Below, piece after piece: positions 8,102 through 15,964 of a stretch of 48,386 nucleotides of DNA (position 1 is the stretch's first letter; each line of letters opens with the position of its first letter). Below the pieces are notes generated by a model. The model was not told the origin of the DNA, made no database searches, and saw only the letters and a list, made by a program, of their open reading frames with translations. The stretch lies in the NCBI GenBank assembly GCA_021740745.1, contig JAIOZF010000014.1:1-48386 (forward strand), in the 5' to 3' direction. The position numbers and the translations under genes are program-made. The stretch comes from Crocinitomicaceae bacterium. Lineage in GTDB: Bacteria > Bacteroidota > Bacteroidia > Flavobacteriales_D > Crocinitomicaceae.

Positions 8102-8695
8102 TTATGCTTCTTCCTCGTCCTCGTCGTCATCAGCATCAGCACCTTTAACAGCACCACGTGCCATTTTAACTGAAACTACAACTGCGTTAGCAGGATCATA
8201 GAATTTTACTCCTTCAATAGCGATGTCTCTAACACGAATTGATTGCCCAATTCTTAATTTAGCGATATCCAATGTAATTGCATCTGGCAAATCTTTTGTC
8301 AAACCTGATACCGTAAGGTTACGGAATACTTGTAACAATTTACCACCTGCTAATACACCACGAGATGCTCCTGTAAGTCTAACTGGTAAACCAATTTTTA
8401 CTGGCTTAACGCTATCAACTTCTAAGAAATCAACGTGCATAATAGTACCTTTTACGGGGTGTTGTTGAAGCTCACGAACAATTCCAGTTGCTTTTTTACC
8501 TTCAACATCTAAAGCTACCTGATAAACTTCAGGAGAGAAGATGATTTTTTCAAGGTCGTTTAACTTTACTGCAAAGTGAGTTTGCTCACCTGATCCGTAA
8601 AGCACACAAGGAACTAATCCTGCATTTCTAACTGCAGCAGCGTCCTTTTTCCCTACGTTCGTTCTTAACGAACCGCTCAATTGTGCTGTTTTCAT
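8102..8695 (-). CDS. rplY: 50S ribosomal protein L25/general stress protein Ctc
   Basis: This 197-residue protein has the two-domain CTC/TL5 layout: an N-terminal L25 5S-rRNA-binding domain (GSLRTNVGKKDAAAVRNAG, GLVPCVLYG, HVDFLEV) and a C-terminal beta domain (VRLTGASRGVLAGGKL, LPDAITLDIAKL, VRDIAIEGVKF). It ends in a strongly acidic tail. It binds 5S rRNA in the large ribosomal subunit. It lies 11 bases downstream of prs on the same strand, the common bacterial prs-rplY pairing, and is likely co-transcribed with it. Its 3' end meets the bidirectional terminator at 8053-8084. Confidence 0.95.
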   Translation of the reverse strand: MKTAQLSGSLRTNVGKKDAAAVRNAGLVPCVLYGSGEQTHFAVKLNDLEKIIFSPEVYQVALDVEGKKATGIVRELQQHPVKGTIMHVDFLEVDSVKPVKIGLPVRLTGASRGVLAGGKLLQVFRNLTVSGLTKDLPDAITLDIAKLRIGQSIRVRDIAIEGVKFYDPANAVVVSVKMARGAVKGADADDDEDEEEA

Positions 8696-8706
8696 TATTT
8701 ATTTAT

Positions 8707-9642
8707 TTATGAGATTACAAAGTGTGAGCTGATTGATTGGTTATTAATCAATCGGCGTATTACATCCGAGAACAAATCGGCGACTGAAAGCACAACGATT
8801 TTGTCACTCTTTTGCTTTAAAGGAATTGTATCCGTTACAAACAATTGTGTCAGTTTCGAATTTTCAATTCGTTCAAATGCTGGACCAGAAAGAACTGCGT
8901 GAGTACAAAAAGCACGAACACTCAATGCGCCTTGTTCAATGAAAAGGTCTGCTGCTTTTGTCAATGTACCTGCGGTATCGCACATATCATCAATTAAAAT
9001 AACGTCTTTGCCTTTCACATCACCAATAACGGTCATTTCAGCTACTTCATTCGCTTTTTTACGTTGTTTATGGCAAATAGCAAGACTTGTATTTAATTTT
9101 TTCGCGTATGAATTAGCTCTTTTAGCACCACCTGCATCAGGTGCTGCCATAATTAGATTTCCATTGTCTAATTTTTCTAATTCTGCTAAAAAGATAGTTG
9201 AAGCGTATAAGTGATCTACAGGAACTTCAAAGAATCCTTGAATTTGGTCTGCATGTAAATCCATAGTTATGACACGATCTACACCTGCAGCCATCAACAT
9301 GTTTGCAACTAGCTTTGCACCAATAGCAACACGTGGCTTATCTTTTCTGTCTTGGCGAGCTAAACCAAAATAGGGCATAACTGCAATAATTTTTCTCGCA
9401 GATGCTCTTTTTGCAGCATCAATCATCAACAAAAGTTCAAACAAATTGTCGCTCGGTGGCATTGTTGATTGCACAATAAAAACATCTTGACCACGCACCG
9501 TTTCTTCAAACGACGGTTGGAATTCACCATCGCTAAACTCCATTACTTTAACGTCACCTAGCTTTACGCCGTAACTATTCGCAATTTGTGTTGCTAAATG
9601 TTGAGAAGCTCTACCCGAAAATATTTTTACACCAATTGACAT
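8707..9642 (-). CDS. prs: Ribose-phosphate pyrophosphokinase (PRPP synthetase)
   Basis: This 311-residue protein makes PRPP from ribose 5-phosphate and ATP, feeding purine, pyrimidine, histidine, tryptophan and NAD synthesis in the cytosol. Family marks include KIFSGRASQHLA at the start, the flexible-loop segment PYFGLARQDRKDKPR, the metal-binding MDLHADQIQGFF, and the PRPP-binding loop DVILIDDMCDTAGTLTKA. A GTG at 9648 is in frame, but the ATG at 9642 (MSIGVKIF) fits the family start and the -7 box 20 nt upstream. rplY follows after 11 bases. Confidence 0.96.
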   Translation of the reverse strand: MSIGVKIFSGRASQHLATQIANSYGVKLGDVKVMEFSDGEFQPSFEETVRGQDVFIVQSTMPPSDNLFELLLMIDAAKRASARKIIAVMPYFGLARQDRKDKPRVAIGAKLVANMLMAAGVDRVITMDLHADQIQGFFEVPVDHLYASTIFLAELEKLDNGNLIMAAPDAGGAKRANSYAKKLNTSLAICHKQRKKANEVAEMTVIGDVKGKDVILIDDMCDTAGTLTKAADLFIEQGALSVRAFCTHAVLSGPAFERIENSKLTQLFVTDTIPLKQKSDKIVVLSVADLFSDVIRRLINNQSISSHFVIS

Positions 9643-9662
9643 AATCACTCAAATTGAGGGCG

Positions 9663-9670
9663 CAAAGTTA
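9663..9670 (-). promoter_or_regulatory. -7 promoter box of prs-rplY
   Basis: On the minus strand this reads TAACTTTG, a perfect TAnnTTTG match, 20 nt upstream of the prs ATG at 9642. Confidence 0.55.
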
Positions 9671-9756
9671 AGCATTAAAAGCGAAGATGAAAAGAAAAAG
9701 GTAGCAATTCGACAAGTTTAGCAAAAAACATTAATTTAGTTAACAAACTCAATTCC

Positions 9757-10467
9757 ATGTGTTACAGTAATTCCTCCACTTCATCGAATGTTCAGTTAGC
9801 TGAACGGTACAAGAAACAAGTTCTGAATAACTTGCAAGCAGGACCTGTTTTTTATGCGCAAGGTTTTACTTTCCCGAATTGGCGAATAATCACAGCTGAT
9901 GCGGAAATTCAATCAATGAAATGGGGATTGATTCCTTCTTGGTTTAAAGGCGTTGATTCAAATGAAATTGCTTCAATGACATTGAATGCGAAAATTGAAA
10001 CCGCTCACGACAAAGCAAGTTTCAAACACTTGATTGATTCGAAAAGATGTATCATTCCATCCACTGGATTTTTTGAATGGAAGACCATCGGGAAGGAAAA
10101 AGTACCTTATTTTATATATCCAAATGACGATTCTGTGTTTTCCATGGCTGGAATTTATGATACCTGGGTTCATCCATCTTCCGGATCAATTCAAAACACC
10201 TTCTCAATGCTGACTTGCACTGCAAATCCATTAATGGCTGAAATTCACAATACAAAAAAACGAATGCCTGTGATTCTTTCGAAGGATCAAGAAGAAAATT
10301 GGCTGCAAGGGAATTTAAATTCAGAAATTCTTGAATTGCCTTTTCCCGACAAATTTATTTCGGCCCATCAAATCAGCAAGAAAATAATTAATAACAAACA
10401 GGCAAATGTTCCAGAAGTGCTTCTGCCCTTTGAAAATCAAGTATTCGTACAAGGAATCCTATTTTAA
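9757..10467 (+). CDS. SRAP domain protein (HMCES/YedK family abasic-site sensor)
   Basis: This 236-residue protein is a single SRAP domain. The conserved Cys2 directly after the initiator Met (MCYSN) is the nucleophile that, in this family, forms a stable crosslink to abasic sites in single-stranded DNA. Other active-site positions are visible: Asn77 (in NAKIET), Glu107 (in STGFFEW) and His164 (in HNTKKRMPVIL). The WGLIPSWF motif is also typical. Lys79 stands where many family members have Arg. It is monocistronic, divergent from prs and convergent with the next gene with no gap. A weak -7-like box (TAATTTAG) lies about 9732-9739. Confidence 0.93.
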   Translation: MCYSNSSTSSNVQLAERYKKQVLNNLQAGPVFYAQGFTFPNWRIITADAEIQSMKWGLIPSWFKGVDSNEIASMTLNAKIETAHDKASFKHLIDSKRCIIPSTGFFEWKTIGKEKVPYFIYPNDDSVFSMAGIYDTWVHPSSGSIQNTFSMLTCTANPLMAEIHNTKKRMPVILSKDQEENWLQGNLNSEILELPFPDKFISAHQISKKIINNKQANVPEVLLPFENQVFVQGILF

Positions 10468-11019
10468 TTAATTGGAAAAGATTGATTTGTCTTTCTTTTT
10501 TCGATCTACATCAACATCTCGGTCATTGATAAGGACAAAGCGCAAACTGATAAACAATCCATTGGTTTCTTTGAAAACAGTTGAGCGCGTCAAAAAATGA
10601 TAGCCCGTTTGTAAGTGAAACTGCCATAATTTGTATCCCACAACAGGTGCGATACCAACTCTTGTTCGATCGAAATTCGTTCTCAAACACAGTGTTGCTC
10701 CATAGGTAAAGCCTAAGCGGTTTTGCTTGAACCAATAACCTAAATCGTATCCAAGAACGTTGTATTTAAAATTGTAATTAAATCCTGCATGAACTGCATG
10801 CGTAGATGGACTATTCAATTTTATTTGCTTCCATTGACGCTCCACTCCCAATTCAAAAATGGCGAATTTACCCTTCTGAATCCCAAAATAGGGGCCCGTT
10901 TTAACCACATCAATTTTTAGAGGATTTGGTCTACTGAAGCCATCCAATTCAAACGAAAATGCATTCGTAAAAAAGACAATAAAAACAATACTACTTAGAC
11001 TTCTTCTCCACATATTCAT
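10468..11019 (-). CDS. Small exported, probably beta-barrel protein
   Basis: This protein of about 183 residues starts with a signal peptide (MNMWRRSLSSIVFIVFF ... AFS). The mature part alternates aromatic and polar residues in short strands with many Gly and Tyr (for example AGFNYNFKYNVLGYDLGY), as in small outer-membrane beta-barrels. The frame is open to 11046, but the ATG codons at 11019 or 11013 give a clean signal peptide; I chose 11019. It overlaps the 3' end of cvpA by about 29 bases in another frame, so the two are co-transcribed. Function unknown. Confidence 0.65.
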   Translation of the reverse strand: MNMWRRSLSSIVFIVFFTNAFSFELDGFSRPNPLKIDVVKTGPYFGIQKGKFAIFELGVERQWKQIKLNSPSTHAVHAGFNYNFKYNVLGYDLGYWFKQNRLGFTYGATLCLRTNFDRTRVGIAPVVGYKLWQFHLQTGYHFLTRSTVFKETNGLFISLRFVLINDRDVDVDRKKKDKSIFSN

Positions 11020-11638
11020 CGTGCACCTCTTTAATCGCAATAGCATCCTGCGCGTCTATTCCCAAACTATCTGCAATTTCTTTTGCGCGAATAATTTGTT
11101 CTACAGTAAGTCCAGTACTATCTGATTCTGTTTTAAACGCATTTTCGAGGAAAATAGTACTGTTTCCCATTCCAGGAATAGTATACGTTGAAATTTTCTT
11201 GACAGGCTCATACAAAAGTGAGCTTTCCTTTTTGTCTTCCGGAAAGAAATCACCTTTTTCATCATATGATTCAATGAGCACGATAATAACGCTTAAGATG
11301 TAAAGCATTTTTAACACTCCGAAAAACACTCCGAAAAACTTGTTAATTGGTGTCAGATTGACCACTTTCACCATTTGTTCTATTGTTTTTCCAGCGAAAT
11401 AAACCATTGCTCCCACTGCTAAGAAAATGAGTGTAAAAGAGATAGTTGGCAAATAAGGTGAGTTCCAATCAAAGATGGTTTTTAGCTTTTCAGCTATAAA
11501 ATCCGAAAAATTAATTCCAGCATATAAACCGACAAATAGTGCCAAAAGCGTAAAAACTTCGATTATCAATCCATGCTGAAATCCTTTCCAACCTGCATAA
11601 ATCAGCGGTACAATTAACAGAACATCTATAAAATTCAT
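10991..11638 (-). CDS. cvpA: CvpA family membrane protein
   Basis: This ~215-residue protein opens with MNFIDVLLIVPLIYAGWKGF, the typical CvpA start, and has four predicted membrane helices in the first ~115 residues, followed by a soluble, charged C-terminal part. The family was named for colicin V production and is linked to envelope homeostasis and stress tolerance, without a defined reaction. The ATG at 11638 is favoured over an in-frame upstream start at 11677 because it begins the conserved helix and a -7-like box sits 4 nt upstream. Its 3' end overlaps the next gene. Confidence 0.85.
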   Translation of the reverse strand: MNFIDVLLIVPLIYAGWKGFQHGLIIEVFTLLALFVGLYAGINFSDFIAEKLKTIFDWNSPYLPTISFTLIFLAVGAMVYFAGKTIEQMVKVVNLTPINKFFGVFFGVLKMLYILSVIIVLIESYDEKGDFFPEDKKESSLLYEPVKKISTYTIPGMGNSTIFLENAFKTESDSTGLTVEQIIRAKEIADSLGIDAQDAIAIKEVHDEYVEKKSK

Positions 11639-11642
11639 AGTT

Positions 11643-11650
11643 CGAAGGTA
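11643..11650 (-). promoter_or_regulatory. -7-like promoter box of cvpA
   Basis: On the minus strand this reads TACCTTCG, one base off TAnnTTTG, ending 4 nt before the ATG at 11638. It lies just past the terminator of the YceI gene. Confidence 0.42.
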
Positions 11651-11652
11651 AA

Positions 11653-11684
11653 TGAAAAAGTCCGTCACAAACTGCAACGGACTT
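11653..11684 (-). terminator. Intrinsic terminator of YceI lipoprotein gene
   Basis: On the minus strand AAGTCCGT (11684-11677) pairs with ACGGACTT (11665-11658), an 8-bp perfect stem with an 11-base loop, followed by a T-run (11659-11655). It lies 33 bases past the YceI stop. Confidence 0.75.
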
Positions 11685-11716
11685 ATAACTTCTTAACGTG
11701 TTCTTGTTAACCGATA

Positions 11717-12346
11717 TTATTCACAGTCACTCGACAATTCAGTAGTGAAAGACAAAGCAACTTCTGACCAAAGTTTTGAAACTCCATCAGCACCCGTGTG
11801 TAAATCTTTACAAGCAGTATTCAATTCTTTAATCCCTGCACCTGCATTCCATTTCATAACATCTATTGTTGCATTGAATGCGAATTTGCCATCAGTCAGG
11901 GTATAAGTTCCAACCACATCTTGTGATAAGTTGTTCATCTTAATTTCAACAGTTGCATTTCCATCTTCACCAAGCGACTTTACCTTACCAGTTATTTGAG
12001 GTGTACCAATTGTTCCAAAAAACAACTTTACAATTTTACCATTACGTTCTTCATTTTGAGTTTCAACAGAAGAAGTTTCAATTGTAAAAGTCAACGATTC
12101 AATTAATTTCTTTGGATCATCAGACGATTCTATGCCTTCGATTTTAATTTCATTAAATGTACCTTTTACGGGTGTTTTTTCAGTAAATTTAAATGCAGTC
12201 CATTCCAAAACCGATGAACCAGAATTGTAGGAGTAAAAACATGACTTTTCAGCCTCGTCGGTGGTTTCTGTTTTAGTTTCTCCTCCACACGATTGTGTAG
12301 TTAATATTAACCCTACTAATGCTAAAAATAAAATTCCTCTTTTCAT
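11717..12346 (-). CDS. YceI-like domain lipoprotein
   Basis: This 209-residue protein has a lipoprotein signal with lipobox TQSC (Cys20). The body resembles the YceI family, a lipocalin-like barrel that binds polyisoprenoid-type ligands: SVLEWTAFKFTEKTPVKGTF near the start and later VEIKMNNLSQDVVGTYTL. It should be anchored on the periplasmic side of a membrane. The ligand is unknown. The gene is monocistronic, ending at the hairpin at 11653-11684. A -7-like box (TATATTCG at 12439-12446, minus strand) is a candidate promoter 92 nt upstream. Confidence 0.8.
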   Translation of the reverse strand: MKRGILFLALVGLILTTQSCGGETKTETTDEAEKSCFYSYNSGSSVLEWTAFKFTEKTPVKGTFNEIKIEGIESSDDPKKLIESLTFTIETSSVETQNEERNGKIVKLFFGTIGTPQITGKVKSLGEDGNATVEIKMNNLSQDVVGTYTLTDGKFAFNATIDVMKWNAGAGIKELNTACKDLHTGADGVSKLWSEVALSFTTELSSDCE

Positions 12347-12514
12347 TTTGATATGTATTTACTTTTTAATTACTCTTTAAACCATGCTAATAATGAATAT
12401 TCTAGTTAAACCGGTATTTGCACGAATGATTCATTTTACGAATATACTAAAAACACACAGAGCAATGAACTTGTTCAAGCAGATGAATAAAAAGTAACGG
12501 CACATTTAATTTAT

Positions 12515-12522
12515 TAATTTTG
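12515..12522 (+). promoter_or_regulatory. -7 promoter box of conserved small gene
   Basis: TAATTTTG matches TAnnTTTG exactly and ends 5 nt before the ATG at 12528, again leaving almost no leader. Confidence 0.5.
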
Positions 12523-12527
12523 CATCC

Positions 12528-12890
12528 ATGGATTATGAAATTGAAATACGCTATCAAAAACTAAAGTCACATTTAGAATCGAACTTTGGTGAAGGAATGG
12601 ATGTGCAAGCAATTCTATTTTTAATTGGTGTGAATGAATTAGAAACTGGTCAATCAGAATTTACGAAAAGCCAAAAAACCGATTTATTTCACATTGCCAT
12701 TTGCACCTTGCTAGAACCATACGGTTATTATGAGTTTGAGGGGCGTGATAAGGAGAACTGGCCACATTTCAAACTGAATAAAGAATTACCACCTTTGAGT
12801 CACCAAGAACAACAATATTTGTTAAAAGAATCAATGTTGGAATATTTCACGCGAAATGGGTACTATTCTGAAGATGAAATAACCACTTGA
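12528..12890 (+). CDS. Conserved hypothetical protein
   Basis: This 120-residue soluble, acidic protein has no signal peptide or membrane segment. It appears mainly helical, with a central stretch (DVQAILFLIGVNELETGQ, then FHIAICTLLEPYGYYE) that looks like a well-packed core. I recall similar short proteins in other flavobacteria but no assigned function. It lies 32 bases before rseP on the same strand; rseP has its own -7 box in that gap, so read-through plus a second promoter is likely. Confidence 0.75.
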   Translation: MDYEIEIRYQKLKSHLESNFGEGMDVQAILFLIGVNELETGQSEFTKSQKTDLFHIAICTLLEPYGYYEFEGRDKENWPHFKLNKELPPLSHQEQQYLLKESMLEYFTRNGYYSEDEITT

Positions 12891-12896
12891 AAAAAC

Positions 12897-12904
12897 TATC
12901 TTTG
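12897..12904 (+). promoter_or_regulatory. -7 promoter box of rseP
   Basis: TATCTTTG matches TAnnTTTG exactly and lies 18 nt upstream of the rseP ATG at 12923. Confidence 0.5.
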
Positions 12905-12922
12905 ACTTTGAAATAATACTAT

Positions 12923-14254
12923 ATGGACATTTTTATAAAAGCATCTCAACTTATACTTTCCCTTTCTATTCTTGTTGTATTACACGAATTCGGTCATTTT
13001 ATCCCTGCACGCATCTTTAAAACACGTGTAGAAAAATTTTACTTATTCTTTAATCCATGGTTTTCACTGTTCAAAAAGAAAGTAGGTGATACAGAATGGG
13101 GAATTGGTTGGTTGCCGCTTGGAGGCTATGTTAAAATAGCAGGAATGGTGGATGAATCAATGGATAAAGAACAATTATCTCAGCCCGCTCAACCGTGGGA
13201 ATTCAGATCTAAACCAGCTTGGCAACGATTAATTATCATGATTGGCGGTGTGACTGTGAATCTTGTTTTAGGAATTGTCATTTATATCTTCGTGATGTTT
13301 GCCTATGGTGAAGAAAAAATTTACACGAAAGAGTTGACAAGTGGTTTATCCATCCATCCTTATTTGAATAAATACGGTCTTCAATCAGGTGATAATATTT
13401 TAAAAGTAGAGGGTGAAGAAGTTAGCCACATCAGTGAAATAAACAATGGTTTACTGTTGCGAGGAGCGCGTAAGTTTGACGTAGTGCATGCAGATGGATC
13501 GAAAGAAGTTGTAACACTTCCAGAAAACATTGACTATGAATTATTTGAAAGTGGCGCATTTCCAGCTGTTGGATTAAGAGGTGGAGACAGAACAATCGCA
13601 AAAATCCCAAAAGAAGATACTGTTTTGACTAAAGCCGGTTTCAAAGAAGGCGATGAAATCCTTTCGATAAACAAAATTCAGGTAGCCAATTACGACGATA
13701 TTGATAAAGCGAAATTTCTTTATAAAGGTAAAAAGGTTGATATGACTGTTCTTCGCGGAAAAGATACACTTGCTTTAACAACTAAAATTGGCAAAACAGG
13801 TCAATTAGGATATATGCGCGAACCTATCATTTTAGATAAGGATAAAATCAAAACAGTATACTACGGTTTTGGCGCAAGTATCGGAAAAGGTATCGATAGA
13901 GGTTTTACAACCTTGGGTGATTATGTAGGACAATTGAAATTTCTTTTCACTAAGAAAGGTGCATCGTCAATTGGTGGCTTTGGTACGATTGGAAACATGT
14001 TCCCTCCAGTTTGGGATTGGCAAGTTTTCTGGTTAACAACAGCATTTATATCAATCATATTGGCATTTATGAACATTTTACCGATTCCGGCATTGGATGG
14101 TGGACATGTAGTGTTCTTGTTATATGAAATTATTACTGGAAGAGAGGCACCGCAGAAAGTGTTAGAATATGCACAGTATGTAGGATTTATCTTCTTGCTT
14201 GGTTTGATACTTTACGCAAACGGAAATGATTTAGTTCGTTGGATTTTTGGTTAA
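12923..14254 (+). CDS. rseP: RseP/site-2 family zinc metalloprotease
   Basis: This 443-residue inner-membrane protein is an M50 intramembrane protease. The zinc site HEFGH spans residues 21-25 in the first membrane helix, and the second active-site motif LDGGH (residues 391-395) supplies the Asp ligand. Between them are PDZ-like regions (YGLQSGDNILKVEGEEV; AGFKEGDEILSINKIQV), and the family motif GGVTVNLVLG is present. In other bacteria RseP cuts anti-sigma factors and leftover signal peptides within the membrane; the substrates here are unknown. No anti-sigma or sigma gene is adjacent. Transcription ends at the hairpin at 14354-14377. Confidence 0.95.
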   Translation: MDIFIKASQLILSLSILVVLHEFGHFIPARIFKTRVEKFYLFFNPWFSLFKKKVGDTEWGIGWLPLGGYVKIAGMVDESMDKEQLSQPAQPWEFRSKPAWQRLIIMIGGVTVNLVLGIVIYIFVMFAYGEEKIYTKELTSGLSIHPYLNKYGLQSGDNILKVEGEEVSHISEINNGLLLRGARKFDVVHADGSKEVVTLPENIDYELFESGAFPAVGLRGGDRTIAKIPKEDTVLTKAGFKEGDEILSINKIQVANYDDIDKAKFLYKGKKVDMTVLRGKDTLALTTKIGKTGQLGYMREPIILDKDKIKTVYYGFGASIGKGIDRGFTTLGDYVGQLKFLFTKKGASSIGGFGTIGNMFPPVWDWQVFWLTTAFISIILAFMNILPIPALDGGHVVFLLYEIITGREAPQKVLEYAQYVGFIFLLGLILYANGNDLVRWIFG

Positions 14255-14353
14255 TTCCATTCATCCTGAATACATTGCTTTAAAAACGAAAGGACAATGG
14301 AAGGATTACAATCTATGGGAAGTATGGGAATGTAATTAACCTATAACACATGC

Positions 14354-14380
14354 AAAAGGGAGCAAATGCTCCCTTTTTTT
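14354..14380. terminator. Bidirectional terminator between rseP and DUF1501 gene
   Basis: A 10-bp stem (14354-14363 with 14368-14377; core GGGAGC/GCTCCC) with a 4-base loop is followed by T7 on the plus strand and A4 on the other side. It lies 100 nt past rseP and just past the convergent DUF1501 gene. Confidence 0.85.
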
Positions 14381-14396
14381 ATTCCTTGATATTCGT

Positions 14397-15944
14397 TTAT
14401 CTAATTTTCGAAAACTTTGTTGATTGTATCCCAGAAGATTTAAATACTTTCACAATGTATTCACCTGCTTTCAAATCAATTGTTTCACAAGGAATATGAT
14501 GTGTTCCTTGATTAAATTGTTTATCACAAATTAGAAGAACAGATCGACCATTTAAATCAAAGACCTCAATTTTCACTCGTTCGTTCAATGTTTCGATTTT
14601 TAATGTCGAGTTACTTGTTGCTGGGTTTGGATAAATCAAAATACCGTCATCATCTTTTGCATTTTCAGCTAATCCAAGATTACACGCCCCAAGAACGTTG
14701 ATATAATTAATCGTTTGTTCAAATAAAGGCTGAATATCTATTGGATCAACTTCAAACCAATCCTTCAAAATAGAAGCATAGACATCTCTAAAATCGATTT
14801 GCATTGGTAATCCAACTTGATTGTCTATTGCGTTCGGAATAATTGGATTTGGGCCAATGATTCCGCTATTAATACAAGAACCAAATAAGAACATTGGTGC
14901 TGCATCTCCGTGGTCAGTTCCAAGACTAGCATTTGATGCAATTTGACGACCAAATTCGGAGAATGTCATCCCAGCAACTTGTTGTTCTAATCCCAATAAA
15001 TTCAAATCATCTTGAAATGCATTAACTGCATCGGAAATCATTTTAATCAAATTTGCATGCGCACCGGCAGTTGAATCTGTCGCTAATACTTGCCCATCAT
15101 GCGTATCAAAACCATTTACATTCAGTATATAAACTTTCGTTTTCAATCCACCTGAAATCATTTGAGCAACATATCGTAAATACACCGCAACTGGATTAGC
15201 TGCATCATATAAAGTTGATAAGGTATTACCAGCTGCAGCTGCAGTATTTATTTGATCCCCATAGAGATTGGTTTGATTAATAATCGTTGAAATATGTTCC
15301 ATGTGGGAACCAAAATAAGTTCCATCATTAACCGCTGAGCCTGTCAAATTATAATTTACGGTTGGATCATTAACGGCATGAGAAAAATTCGCCATGAGAC
15401 CTTGACAAGTTGCAGACAGTTCATTACCCATACTTATTGCAAAAGGATCTGGATAAGTTGCAGATGGATATGCAGATGGATAATTAGGGTATTCATTGTC
15501 GAAATGTCTTCCCAACCAGCCTCTAGTTTCATTCACATCCATCGAACCTGAAGTCCAAATATCCATTGATCGAAAGTGGGATCTATTTTGTTCTGGATAA
15601 CCAACATTCTGAATGATTGATTGTTTTCCATTGTCAAATAGATTCTTCATACCCGTTAAAACCGGATGTAAACCTACTTCTGGAGTTATACTTAAAATTG
15701 ATGGTTCAGGGACAATAACATTTGATCGTTGAATGACTAAATTATCATATTGGTCAATTGGAATTACGGTATTTAAACCATCATTACCACCGTTCATTCT
15801 TATAATCACAAGGACTCTGTCCTCTGCCATTTTAGAGGGTTCAAACAACTTTTTACTTATTGCTTGAAAATTTAGCCCTTTCATTGCTATTGGTCCTGCA
15901 ACCGATGCCAATGAAACGTTTTTTACGAAACTTCTTCTTTTCAT
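14397..15944 (-). CDS. DUF1501 family protein with T9SS sorting tail
   Basis: This 515-residue protein belongs to the DUF1501 family, related in fold to sulfatases/alkaline phosphatases; family marks include VLVIIRMNGGNDGLNTVIP, NRSHFRSMDIWTSG and MTFSEFGRQIASN followed by GTDHGDAAP. The N-terminus carries a twin-arginine-like motif (KRRSFVK), as is usual for DUF1501. The last ~80 residues are a T9SS sorting domain (GILIYPNPATSNSTLKIE ... IQSTKFSKIR). It is thus predicted to cross the inner membrane, perhaps by Tat, and the outer membrane by T9SS. It lies 20 bases downstream of its usual partner, a DUF1800 gene. The substrate of the pair is unknown. Confidence 0.9.
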   Translation of the reverse strand: MKRRSFVKNVSLASVAGPIAMKGLNFQAISKKLFEPSKMAEDRVLVIIRMNGGNDGLNTVIPIDQYDNLVIQRSNVIVPEPSILSITPEVGLHPVLTGMKNLFDNGKQSIIQNVGYPEQNRSHFRSMDIWTSGSMDVNETRGWLGRHFDNEYPNYPSAYPSATYPDPFAISMGNELSATCQGLMANFSHAVNDPTVNYNLTGSAVNDGTYFGSHMEHISTIINQTNLYGDQINTAAAAGNTLSTLYDAANPVAVYLRYVAQMISGGLKTKVYILNVNGFDTHDGQVLATDSTAGAHANLIKMISDAVNAFQDDLNLLGLEQQVAGMTFSEFGRQIASNASLGTDHGDAAPMFLFGSCINSGIIGPNPIIPNAIDNQVGLPMQIDFRDVYASILKDWFEVDPIDIQPLFEQTINYINVLGACNLGLAENAKDDDGILIYPNPATSNSTLKIETLNERVKIEVFDLNGRSVLLICDKQFNQGTHHIPCETIDLKAGEYIVKVFKSSGIQSTKFSKIR

Positions 15945-15964
15945 AATTTCCTTTTTTGACGAAT

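Noticed and set aside
14297-14335. A 12-codon open frame after rseP (MEGLQSMGSMGM).
   Set aside because: It is too short, has no promoter or homologue that I know, and lies before the terminator.
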